Positions 1 through 8,189 of a stretch of 64,000 nucleotides of DNA are shown here, piece by piece (positions within the stretch are counted from its first letter, which is position 1; every line of letters starts with the position of its first letter). The notes under the pieces are model-generated. The model searched no databases. It was not told the origin of the DNA and saw nothing but the letters and a program-made list of their open reading frames with translations. The stretch lies in contig NZ_CP178740.1 in assembly GCF_047324305.1 (NCBI RefSeq), positions 5,394,001-5,458,000 of the forward strand, given 5' to 3'. Both the position numbers and the translations under genes were made by a program. Source of the DNA: Acerihabitans sp047324305. GTDB lineage: Bacteria > Pseudomonadota > Gammaproteobacteria > Enterobacterales > Enterobacteriaceae.

Positions 1-200
1 AACGATATCGTTTTTTAAGGATTAGTGCAATATATCTGTCTGTAAGCATCCATTAACGAAAAGGTGAGATCTTGGCCCGTTAATCTATAGCCTTTTGAAT
101 TTTAAAAAAACTACCCTCGGAACCCAGTCATTCCGGAGAATTTTACGAGATCGGGCAAGCGATCCATACCACACCTGCCCGTCAACTTTCGGTATTTTTT

Positions 201-398
201 ATGAAAAGGTCGTATATGCCCATGCCAGCGGAAAACATTTCAAATCAATTGCTGCAAGAAGAAATTGCCCTAATTATCGGTTTGTCAGTCATGGAACTGA
301 TGCGTAAAAAAGAAACACTCTCTGCGCAGGAAGACGTGAATAATACCCATCATGTCGCCCACTATTCTGTGCGATTTATCATGGATAACCTAGCGTAA
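201..398 (+). CDS. Small hypothetical protein, possibly YmgB/AriR-like
   Basis: A 65-residue reading frame with no clear Shine-Dalgarno sequence before its ATG. The protein is acidic to neutral with a likely amphipathic helix in the middle (LLQEEIALIIGLSVMELM) and a short polar tail. Its size and helix pattern loosely recall the small biofilm and acid-resistance proteins of the YmgB/AriR family, but I see no diagnostic motif, so this is a guess from shape. It lies just upstream of the AraC-type gene and on the same strand. It could equally be a chance frame. Confidence 0.35.
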   Translation: MKRSYMPMPAENISNQLLQEEIALIIGLSVMELMRKKETLSAQEDVNNTHHVAHYSVRFIMDNLA

Positions 399-432
399 CC
401 AGACACCCATGCTGTACCACAAGGGAAAAGCC

Positions 433-1308
433 ATGGCTGAAGCCGATACCATCTACAGTCTGCTGTACTGGCTAGATAACCACCTTGACCTGCCGCTTAA
501 GCTCGACAATGTCGCAGCAAAATCGGGTTATTCAAAATGGCACCTGCAGCGCATGTTTCGTTATGTGACTGGCCAAACGCTGGGCGCCTATATCCGGGCG
601 CGCCGGTTATCCCGATCAGCCGTGGCGCTACGTGTTAGCAGTCGTTCCATTTTAGATATTGCTTTACAATACCATTTTGATTCCCAGCAAACATTTACCC
701 GTGCGTTCAAAAAACAATTCGGGATCACGCCGGCCGTTTATCGTCAGTCCGCCGATTGGCCGTCAAAAGGCCTTTGTCCCCCCATTCGCATGGAGGCGGC
801 CACATGGCCACAACCGGATTTTATCAAGCTCCCAGATATGTCATTGATGGGGGCGCCCCAGATTTATCACACATCACTTGAACACCTCAGTCGCTTTCTG
901 CATTCTGACCTGCGTTTGTATTTCTGGCAGCAGTTCCTGGACAAAGTCAATACTGTGCCACCATTCCTCTATGGATTGCATCGCTTAGTGGCGGGAGCGG
1001 CCAATGATATAGAACAGGATATCACGTTGCATTACACCACAGCCGTACCAGCAAAAGAGTATATAACATGTATGCCGATGGCTGGACCGGTGATGATAGA
1101 AGGTGGAGATTATGCGCAGTTTACCTATGAAGGGGCCATTGAAGGATTTCAGGATTTTATTATCCTGATCTACGATACCGCCGTGCCGCTATTGGGATTA
1201 ACCCGCCGCCAAGGACAGGACATTGAGCGTTTCTCTCTAGGCCAACAGGTAAAGGCATTTCCGGAAAGCATTGTGCGATGTGATTATCTTATCCCCATTC
1301 TTCGGTGA
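433..1308 (+). CDS. Rob-like AraC/XylS-family transcriptional regulator
   Basis: About 291 residues. I chose the ATG at 433 because AAGGGA lies six bases before it and because E. coli Rob begins at the equivalent place; an in-frame ATG exists at 409. Residues about 5-105 form the two helix-turn-helix AraC domain, with stretches such as GYSKWHLQRMF and FDSQQTFTRAFKKQFG that closely match Rob. Residues about 120-291 are a GyrI-like effector domain, also as in Rob. Family knowledge: such proteins switch on efflux, redox and solvent-stress genes. The second half is more diverged from Rob than the first, so I call it a paralogue. No partner gene is adjacent. Confidence 0.9.
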   Translation: MAEADTIYSLLYWLDNHLDLPLKLDNVAAKSGYSKWHLQRMFRYVTGQTLGAYIRARRLSRSAVALRVSSRSILDIALQYHFDSQQTFTRAFKKQFGITPAVYRQSADWPSKGLCPPIRMEAATWPQPDFIKLPDMSLMGAPQIYHTSLEHLSRFLHSDLRLYFWQQFLDKVNTVPPFLYGLHRLVAGAANDIEQDITLHYTTAVPAKEYITCMPMAGPVMIEGGDYAQFTYEGAIEGFQDFIILIYDTAVPLLGLTRRQGQDIERFSLGQQVKAFPESIVRCDYLIPILR

Positions 1309-1879
1309 AATTAATGTTATTTTAACATGAGTATTTCTTTACCGTTGCATGTCATAATCTCAGATTATCCTGGCGCCGTTTCAAAGCAAGACAATGCAAA
1401 ACTGCCGATTTCTTCTAGAAAAATTTGCCAATTCAGACATAGCGGAAACATGGATAAGCGAGCGATCTTTTACGATAATGAACAACAGGCTGACTTTTAA
1501 CTTTCATTTCACAGTGCTAATCAAAAAAGCCAGAGAAAGCTCCGGCCGTTCAGCAGTAGTACGTTGGCATCAAACTCACAAGTATCACTCCCTGCCTCGT
1601 AGTGCCAGGGTCATTTGGCACACGCGAGGCGGTAAAATATCATCAATAAAAGCGGTGCCTCAGGTATTAAGAAAATAGACGTTAGCCACCATTCGAGGAG
1701 AGTTGTTGCATTCTTCCCGATAAACAGTCGCTTGAGTGTCTTTTTCTGGCAATATTGGCATTTCATCCTTCTAGTTAGTTCAGACAAAAAAGTATGACCA
1801 CTATTAAATCTTTGCCATTATTGGCTGCAACCAGGACCTTTTGGGTTTCTGTAGACATCCATTCTGATTAATAGTTTGA
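1309..1879. other. 571-bp gap without a convincing gene
   Basis: A 94-codon open frame is present (1394-1678), but it lacks a ribosome binding site, has no hydrophobic or domain pattern, and its composition is like non-coding DNA. I see no strong terminator hairpin, tRNA or IS end. The stretch separates the Rob-like gene from the convergent membrane-protein gene. Confidence 0.5.
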
Positions 1880-2611
1880 TTAATCCCTGCCGTAATGAAT
1901 GGGGTCATCCTTGTGCAACTCATCATAAAGCGGCGGATAATAAATATAGTCCGAGATTGGTTGGGAAAACCAAGCTAAACACACCACACAAAATGCGCAT
2001 ATTAATGCGATCATTGACAAGCTTTTTCCCCATATACCTGTGAACGATAGGAGTTCCCACATTAAAGAAACCCCTTGCCCATTGGGGGAAGACAGATAAA
2101 AATCAACTATGGACAGAAACATCACTGACGCAACCAATCCGCCAATTGTTCGTCGTTCTTCGTTCACCTGCTGCCGATTTCTCTGATGTTCCTCGTAACG
2201 ACGCATGAGAAACTCATCGTGCTGACGTAAGGCGAGTTTTCTGACGCGTTCTGCTGGTACCTCTCCATAGAAAGGTTCGCGAAACTCGTAGCCGAAAGTC
2301 TTGGGAAATGAGGAAATCAACTTCCAGGCGATCCCTTGGAACACAGCAAATATAGTGGGAAAGCCAATAGATGCCAGCAAGCAAAATGACATCGCGGCTG
2401 CGACACGAAATCCAAAATCCCGCCACAGATTCAAGGACTCATCTGTCCAAAATAATAAACCATGGTGTTCACGCAAGAGTAAGGCGATGTCAACAAACAG
2501 CACGACACAAGAAAATTTCAACGCCCATTGCCATTCCCAAGCCTTTTCAATGACACCAAAACGTGGAATAGAAGGTTTTTCATCTTTTTTTGTTTCTTGA
2601 TCATATGACAT
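1880..2611 (-). CDS. Hypothetical inner-membrane protein
   Basis: 243 residues with a strong GAGGAGGT Shine-Dalgarno site eight bases before the ATG. The sequence shows about four hydrophobic segments: roughly residues 28-46, 70-95, 158-176 and 192-214. A charged, Arg/Glu-rich cytoplasmic loop (about 120-155) lies between the second and third. This resembles the general layout of small membrane proteins of unknown function found beside secretion or toxin islands, but I do not recognise the family. It stands alone, transcribed away from the TctCBA cluster. No catalytic motif is visible. Confidence 0.75.
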   Translation of the reverse strand: MSYDQETKKDEKPSIPRFGVIEKAWEWQWALKFSCVVLFVDIALLLREHHGLLFWTDESLNLWRDFGFRVAAAMSFCLLASIGFPTIFAVFQGIAWKLISSFPKTFGYEFREPFYGEVPAERVRKLALRQHDEFLMRRYEEHQRNRQQVNEERRTIGGLVASVMFLSIVDFYLSSPNGQGVSLMWELLSFTGIWGKSLSMIALICAFCVVCLAWFSQPISDYIYYPPLYDELHKDDPIHYGRD

Positions 2612-3230
2612 AAGTTACGCACCTCCTCAGTAAATAAACGGATTTTCATCGAAGCTTCGCCGCCCTTACACTTACGCCAAGCTTGGCCATAAACAACCAA
2701 GTCAAAAGACCGGAATAGAACAGGCGATGCGCATATCTATTCATGTTCAGCATGAATGTCCTGTCAATGTATGGATGCTTTCATTGACTAAGGTGCTTAG
2801 GTTATTACCTGTTTTATCACCATTCATAGACTTTGATTTTAATTGGCCCTTCCATTAAGGCGACAGGTTCATGTTTAGTTCCTCGATTCGCTCAAAAATT
2901 TTGCCCTAAACGTTTCGAAAAAACAACACAGTGAAATTGGACAATTATCGGTACCTAGTTTTGACCTGCTCCCACTGGTTAAGCCATCGTCAGATTAGTA
3001 ATGTTTTGTTTTCCGATGCTGCTAGACAGCGTGGCTTCAGGCAGGGCAATCAGAAGTGACGAGGGACAAATCCACATATGCCAGAATGAAGGAAAATAGA
3101 TTTCAGCGGATTGAAATGCCGCTGATTTAGGCTAATAGTTGCTAACCATAGCCAGTTTAATCAGTTAATTAACGCCCGCCTCGCCGGTAAGATAACTTTA
3201 TGTATCCTTTTATTACCGGAGAAACGCTCC
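2612..3230. other. Non-coding stretch upstream of the transporter cluster
   Basis: About 620 bases without a supported gene. It is more AT-rich than the following GC-rich cluster. It must hold the promoter and 5' region of the tctC-like gene (an SD-like GGAG lies nine bases before its ATG) and the promoter of the leftward membrane-protein gene. Several short scraps could be old insertion-sequence remains, but none is long enough for me to name. Confidence 0.5.
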
Positions 3231-4202
3231 ATGATACCATACAAAACCCTGGTTATGGGCCTGCTTATCTCGACGCTGGGGGTGGCCAACGCCGACGAGA
3301 GCGCCACATTTCCCCAGAAACCGGTCAAAATCATTGTACCGGTGGCGGCTGGCGGCAGCGCCGATAAACTCACGCGCGTGCTGGCGGAAAAACTCAGTGA
3401 GAAATGGGGCCAGTCGGTTATTGTGGAAAACGTCACCGGCGCCAGCGGCACTATCGGCAGCGCCAAGGTGGCAAAGGCGCCCGCCGACGGCTATACCCTG
3501 CTGCAAACCGGCGAAGCATTAACGCTGAACGCGCTATTATTCAAAAAATTACCCTACGATTCCGCCACCGCCTTTGCGCCGGTGATCAAAGCCGTGGTCA
3601 ATCCACAAATCCTGGTGGTTAATCCCGATCTCGGCATCGATACGTTTGCGCAATATGTTGCCGTTACCCGGGACAAACCCGGCACCATCAGCCTTGGGCT
3701 GCCCACCAACGGCGGCATTGCTCAAATCGCCCATGAAATGCTCAATCAGCGGACCGGCGGCAAGGTGACCTATATTCCTTATCCCGGCGGCGGACCGGCG
3801 GCGGTGGATGTTATCGCCGGCCATACCAACGCCACGCTGATTACCCTGGCTGCGGTGACCGAATATGTTAAAAGCGGACGGTTAAAAGCGCTCGCGGTGA
3901 CCACGGCGTACCGGTCGCCGGCGTTGCCCGAGGTGCCGACCATGGCCGAATCAGGCCAGCCGGGTTTTAGCGTCGAAAGCTGGCAGGGTTATCTGGCGCC
4001 GGCCGGCACGCCCACCGCGATTATCGATCGGTTGAACCACGATTTCGCCGAGGTGCTGCGTTCTCCCGGGGTTAAGCAGGAATTGGAAAACCTGGGTTAC
4101 GGCGTGAAGGCCAGTACGCCGCAAGAGCTGGCCGAAACGCTGTCTGGCGATGCGACGCGTTATGGCAAAATCGTCCGCGACGCGGGCATCAGTATTCAAT
4201 GA
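3231..4202 (+). CDS. Tripartite tricarboxylate transporter substrate-binding protein (TctC/Bug family)
   Basis: 323 residues. An N-terminal Sec signal peptide (hydrophobic residues about 5-20, cleavage near VANA) is followed by the typical Bug-family start FPQKPVKIIVPVAAGG and the later YIPYPGGGPA and AEVPTMAE-like elements. Family role: a periplasmic protein that binds a carboxylate (citrate, tartrate, amino acid or similar) and delivers it to the TctAB membrane pair. The TctB and TctA genes follow directly, so the three-component transporter is complete. The next genes code for thiol-metabolism enzymes, which suggests an organosulfur or amino-acid-derived carboxylate as the cargo; that last step is inference. 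Confidence 0.93.
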   Translation: MIPYKTLVMGLLISTLGVANADESATFPQKPVKIIVPVAAGGSADKLTRVLAEKLSEKWGQSVIVENVTGASGTIGSAKVAKAPADGYTLLQTGEALTLNALLFKKLPYDSATAFAPVIKAVVNPQILVVNPDLGIDTFAQYVAVTRDKPGTISLGLPTNGGIAQIAHEMLNQRTGGKVTYIPYPGGGPAAVDVIAGHTNATLITLAAVTEYVKSGRLKALAVTTAYRSPALPEVPTMAESGQPGFSVESWQGYLAPAGTPTAIIDRLNHDFAEVLRSPGVKQELENLGYGVKASTPQELAETLSGDATRYGKIVRDAGISIQ

Positions 4203-4240
4203 TCGCGATTCCACGAATATAAGACTTAAGGTGGCAGGAT

Positions 4241-4762
4241 GTGAGTATCTCTTCTCAGACCAGCGCCGCGGCGCGCCGTGGCGGCGTACCGGCCATACGC
4301 CATCAGCAGAATTTCTGGTCCGGCTGTTTTTTTTTCGCGGTCGGCGGCGGTTTTAGCGCGCTGGCGGCGCAATACCCGATTGGCGCCGCTTCCCGGATGG
4401 GCGCGGGGTTTTTCCCGCTCCGCCTGGGCATCTTATTGGCGGCATTCGGTCTGCTGGCGATTTTTTCATCATTGTCATGGTCGTCGCCCCGCCGCGATCG
4501 CGCGTCCGCCGCGCCGTCGTGGCGGGCAGGAAAATTGGCCTGGATATTGGGCGGGACCACGGTGTTCGCGCTGTTGCTTGAACCTGCAGGGCTGGTGATT
4601 TCGCTATCGCTGCTGGTGATGATTGCCAGTAAAGCCAGCAACCAGTTCACCCTTAGCGGCACGCTAGCCAATGCGGCCGTACTGGTGACGTTGAATGTGG
4701 CGCTGTTTATCTGGGGACTGGACCAATTAATCCCGGTCTGGCCTGCGTTTATTACCCACTAG
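4241..4762 (+). CDS. Tripartite tricarboxylate transporter small membrane subunit (TctB)
   Basis: 173 residues starting at a GTG codon preceded by AGGTGGCAGGA, the only start with a plausible ribosome site. About four transmembrane segments are visible (roughly 25-50, 62-85, 105-130 and 135-160), with the early GAASRMGAGFFP stretch typical of TctB. It forms the small integral subunit of a secondary, ion-driven uptake system together with TctA. It lies 38 bases after the binding-protein gene and ends nine bases before the TctA start, so all three are surely one operon. Confidence 0.9.
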   Translation: MSISSQTSAAARRGGVPAIRHQQNFWSGCFFFAVGGGFSALAAQYPIGAASRMGAGFFPLRLGILLAAFGLLAIFSSLSWSSPRRDRASAAPSWRAGKLAWILGGTTVFALLLEPAGLVISLSLLVMIASKASNQFTLSGTLANAAVLVTLNVALFIWGLDQLIPVWPAFITH

Positions 4763-4771
4763 GGTTTGGTT

Positions 4772-6271
4772 ATGGCGTTATTAGCGCATCTGATGCTGGG
4801 TTTCAGTACCGCGTTGTCTTGGGAAAACCTGCTCTATTGCTTTGTCGGCTGTACGCTCGGCACCCTGATCGGCGTGCTGCCCGGACTGGGGCCAGTGGCG
4901 GCTATCGCCATGCTGCTGCCCGCCACCTATGCCCTGCCGCCGGAAGCCGCGTTGATTATGCTGGCCGGCATTTATTATGGCGCGCAATACGGCGGATCCA
5001 CCACCGCCATCCTGCTGAATATTCCCGGCGAATCCGCCTCGGTGGTCACCACCATCGACGGCCATCAAATGGCGCGGCAAGGCCGGGCCGGCGTAGCGCT
5101 GGCCACCTCGGCCATCGGGTCGTTCTTTGCTGGCAGCGTCGCCACGCTGGTGCTGGCGGCCTTTGCCATACCCTTGACGGAAGTCGCTTTTCGCTTCGGC
5201 CCGGCCGAGTACTTCTCGCTGATGTTTCTCGGACTTATCGGCGCGGTGGTGCTGTCGTCCGGCTCGCTGCTGAAAGCGCTGGCCATGATTGTCCTGGGGC
5301 TGCTGCTGGGATTGGTGGGCACCGATATCAATTCCGGCGCCCAACGCTTTACCCTGGATATTCCGGAACTATCCGACGGGCTGAGTTTTGTCGCGCTGGC
5401 GATGGGCATCTTCGGTTTTGCGGAAATCATCCGCAATCTGGAGGATAACGACGGCAAAGCGGTCAACGTCAGCAAAATTTCCACTCTATGGCCGGATAAA
5501 ACCGATTTTAAACGTATGCGACCGGCTATTTATCGCGGCACGCTGCTCGGCTCGATACTGGGATTATTACCCGGCGGCGGCGCGACGCTGGCATCCTTCT
5601 CGGCTTATGCGTTGGAGAAAAAAATCAGTAAATACAGCGCCGAATTCGGCCATGGCGCCATCGAGGGCGTAGCGGGACCGGAAGCCGCCAATAACGCGGC
5701 GGCGCAAACCTCGTTTATCCCCCTGCTGACGCTGGGTATTCCCTCCAACGCCGTGATGGCGCTGATGGTGGGCGCGATGATGATCCATGATATCCAGCCG
5801 GGGCCTCAGGTGATGACCAATAATCCCGCGTTATTCTGGGGGCTGCTGGCCTCGATGTGGATCGGCAACCTAATGCTGGTGATCCTGAACCTGCCGCTGG
5901 TAGGCCTTTGGGCCAGCCTGCTGCGTATCCCCTACCGCTACCTCTACCCGGCGATCCTGGTGTTTTGCTGTATCGGCGTGTATTCGGTGCAAAACGCGGT
6001 GTTTGACGTACTGCAGGCGGTCGGTTTCGGCCTGCTGGGATACGTATTGTTAAAACTGGACTGTGAACCCGCTCCGCTGTTGATGGGATTCGTCCTGGGT
6101 CCGCTGCTGGAAGAGTATTTCAGGCGCGCCCTGCTATTGTCCCATGGCGATTTGAGCACATTTGTCACCCGCCCGCTGTCGGCGTCCCTGCTGGCTGCCG
6201 CCGCCGGGCTGATCCTGCTGGTCGCGCTGCCGGCCATACGCCGCACCCGGCGGGAGGCGTTTCGGGAATAA
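4772..6271 (+). CDS. Tripartite tricarboxylate transporter large membrane subunit (TctA)
   Basis: 499 residues, the usual TctA length. I place the start at the ATG at 4772, seven bases after AGGG, rather than at the TTG six bases earlier. The family signatures are clear: GVLPGLGPVAAIAMLLP near residue 35, IYYGAQYGGSTTAILLNIPGE near 67, and the repeat-like GLLPGGGATLASF and FIPLLTLGIPSNAVMA in the second half. About ten to twelve membrane segments are expected. It is the transport channel of the TctABC system, and the cupin gene follows after 57 bases. Confidence 0.95.
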   Translation: MALLAHLMLGFSTALSWENLLYCFVGCTLGTLIGVLPGLGPVAAIAMLLPATYALPPEAALIMLAGIYYGAQYGGSTTAILLNIPGESASVVTTIDGHQMARQGRAGVALATSAIGSFFAGSVATLVLAAFAIPLTEVAFRFGPAEYFSLMFLGLIGAVVLSSGSLLKALAMIVLGLLLGLVGTDINSGAQRFTLDIPELSDGLSFVALAMGIFGFAEIIRNLEDNDGKAVNVSKISTLWPDKTDFKRMRPAIYRGTLLGSILGLLPGGGATLASFSAYALEKKISKYSAEFGHGAIEGVAGPEAANNAAAQTSFIPLLTLGIPSNAVMALMVGAMMIHDIQPGPQVMTNNPALFWGLLASMWIGNLMLVILNLPLVGLWASLLRIPYRYLYPAILVFCCIGVYSVQNAVFDVLQAVGFGLLGYVLLKLDCEPAPLLMGFVLGPLLEEYFRRALLLSHGDLSTFVTRPLSASLLAAAAGLILLVALPAIRRTRREAFRE

Positions 6272-6328
6272 ACGCGGTTTTCCCGCTTTCAAGCGCCAAA
6301 CCTTTCACTCACTCACGGGGGTAGAACC

Positions 6329-6946
6329 ATGACTACGCTGGACATATCGGGCTCGCGCCGCCAGGAAGCGGTAAATGAAACATTGCGGGACATCCGCGGC
6401 ATTCTCGGCGGGCAGGCGTTATCCCGATCGCTGCTGGAATACGTGACCCGGCGCCTGGAACGACTGGCACAAAATGAAGGCCTGTTCAGCGCGCGCGATT
6501 TTCCCGCGCCGGCGGCCGGGGGCGAATCCTCCGCGCGCTACCGTCTCAACGCGGATGACGGGGACAACGACATCGCGCTCTACTTGAACGTGCTATTGCC
6601 GGATAAAAACTCGGTGCCGCATAACCATACCACCTGGGCCGCCATCGCCGCCGTCGAAGGACAGGAACTGAACCGTATCTACGAACGCCGGGATGATCGT
6701 AGCCGGCCGGACCGCGCCGAGCTGCACTTGCTGCGCGAAATAGTGGTCGAGCCGGGTACGCCCATCGCCTTCCTGCCGGACGATATCCATAGCATTCATG
6801 TCACCGGTAATCATACGACTCGGCATTTGCATTTGTACGGACGCCCGCTGGAAACGCTGGTGCGACGGGTGGCGTTCGATCCGGCCACCGGCGCGATCGC
6901 CAATTATAACGCTACCCAGATGGCGCCCGACGGGGGCAAGGCATGA
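6329..6946 (+). CDS. Cysteine-dioxygenase-like cupin (thiol dioxygenase family)
   Basis: 205 residues with a good ribosome site (GGGGGT). The cupin iron ligands are visible as PHNHTTWA (about residues 92-99) and DIHSIHV (about 150), and a further His-rich HLHLYG follows, matching the double-stranded beta-helix fold of type I cysteine dioxygenase relatives. Family role: oxidation of a thiol such as cysteine or 3-mercaptopropionate to a sulfinate. Its stop overlaps the start of the next gene (ATGA), so the two are translated together. The exact thiol cannot be told from sequence; the residues that fix the substrate in true CDO are not clearly conserved. Confidence 0.82.
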   Translation: MTTLDISGSRRQEAVNETLRDIRGILGGQALSRSLLEYVTRRLERLAQNEGLFSARDFPAPAAGGESSARYRLNADDGDNDIALYLNVLLPDKNSVPHNHTTWAAIAAVEGQELNRIYERRDDRSRPDRAELHLLREIVVEPGTPIAFLPDDIHSIHVTGNHTTRHLHLYGRPLETLVRRVAFDPATGAIANYNATQMAPDGGKA

Positions 6947-8160
6947 CCGGAAAACCGCTGCAGCCACAGCCGCCCCTGCGGGCGGAAACGTTATTGATCC
7001 ATAGCGGCGCGCCCGTGCCGGATCCCGCCGGCGCCGGGCCGGTCAATGTTCCGGTGGTGCGCGCCAGTACGGTGCGTTTCGGATCGGTCGCCACCATGGC
7101 CGACTATCATCGCCGGCGCGAGGCGGGGGAACGCGTCGCCAGCTATGGCCGTCACGGACTGGACACCCACCAGACGCTGGAGGAAGCGGTCACCGCGCTT
7201 GAGGGCGGCTATCGCGCGTTCCTGACGCCTTCCGGCCTGTCGGCGATATCCCTGCTCTTTATCGCGCTGGCGTCACCGGGCGACCATATCCTGGTGGCGG
7301 ACGGCGTCTATTCGCCGGTACATCGTATCAACCGGGCGCTGCTGTCGCGGTATGGTATTAAATTGCAATATTTTTCACCGTCCGGGGACGATCTCGCGGC
7401 ATTAATCCGGCCGAATACCCGGCTGGTTTACCTGGAATCCCCCGGGTCGCTATTATATGAAGTGCTGGATTTACCAGCAATTGTCGCGCTGGCCCGCCGG
7501 CGCGGGATTCTGATGGCGACGGATAATACCTGGAGCGGAGGCTATTTTTTTAAACCCCTGGCGCTGGGCGCCAATATTTCGCTACAGGCGGCCACCAAGT
7601 ATCTGGCGGGACATTCGGACGTGATGCAGGGCGTCGTGGTGGTCGACAGTCCCGAACTGGCGGCGCGAATAGGCGCCGCCTACGACGCGCTGTGATTGAC
7701 GGTGGGCGCGGACGATGCGTATCTCACGCTGCGCGGTATCCGTACCTTGGCGGTACGCATGCCGCGCCACCAGATCAATGCCACCGAGGTGGCGCAGCAT
7801 TTGGAACTTCATCCCGGGGTGGCGCGGGTTTTTTATCCCGCCCTGCCGTCGGATCCGGGCCATGCGTTATGGCGACGCGATTTTACCGGTGCCAGCGGGC
7901 TGGTTTCATTGGCCGTGCGCCAAACGGCGCCGGACTTTGCCGCGGCGTTCGTGGACGCGCTGACGCTGTTTGCCATCGGCGCCTCCTGGGGCGGCTACGA
8001 AAGCCTGGCGACCATCGCCGACTCGTCGGCGCTGCGCAAGCATAGCAGTTGGCAAGGCAACACGGCGCTGATACGCCTGCATATCGGGTTGGAAAACCCG
8101 CAGGATTTGACGCGGGATATCGATCGCGCACTGGCTATCGCCGCGGGTGCGGGGGAATAA
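6943..8160 (+). pseudogene. Cystathionine beta-lyase-like PLP enzyme interrupted by one in-frame TGA
   Basis: A full-length gamma-family (Cys/Met metabolism) PLP enzyme of about 405 codons. Codon 251 (7693-7695) is TGA, and the frame is otherwise open and still homologous on both sides. The first part carries ASYGRHGLDTHQTLEEA, the TDNTWSGG element with the PLP-contacting Asp, and the Schiff-base lysine K219 in QAATKYLAGHSD. The second part carries GADDAYLTLRGIRTL and the C-terminal SWGGYESLA. Family role: C-S bond cleavage in cystathionine or similar thioethers, giving a thiol. The TGA could be an original TGG (Trp). Restart at the TTG right after the stop would not give a working enzyme. 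A sequencing error cannot be excluded. Confidence 0.85.
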
Positions 8161-8189
8161 TGGTCCCGGCGCCCGGCGACGATGCGCCA

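Noticed and set aside
1394..1678. A 94-codon plus-strand frame after the Rob-like gene
   Set aside because: No ribosome site, no codon bias and no recognisable pattern.
3129..3146. A sigma-54-like site (AGGCTAATAGTTGCT) before the TctC-like gene
   Set aside because: GG and GC are one base too close for RpoN, and the TTGG context is missing.
7693..7695. TGA read as selenocysteine in the cystathionine-lyase-like gene
   Set aside because: The position is far from the active site, no stem-loop of the required type is obvious after it, and this enzyme family is not known to use selenocysteine; a nonsense mutation is simpler.
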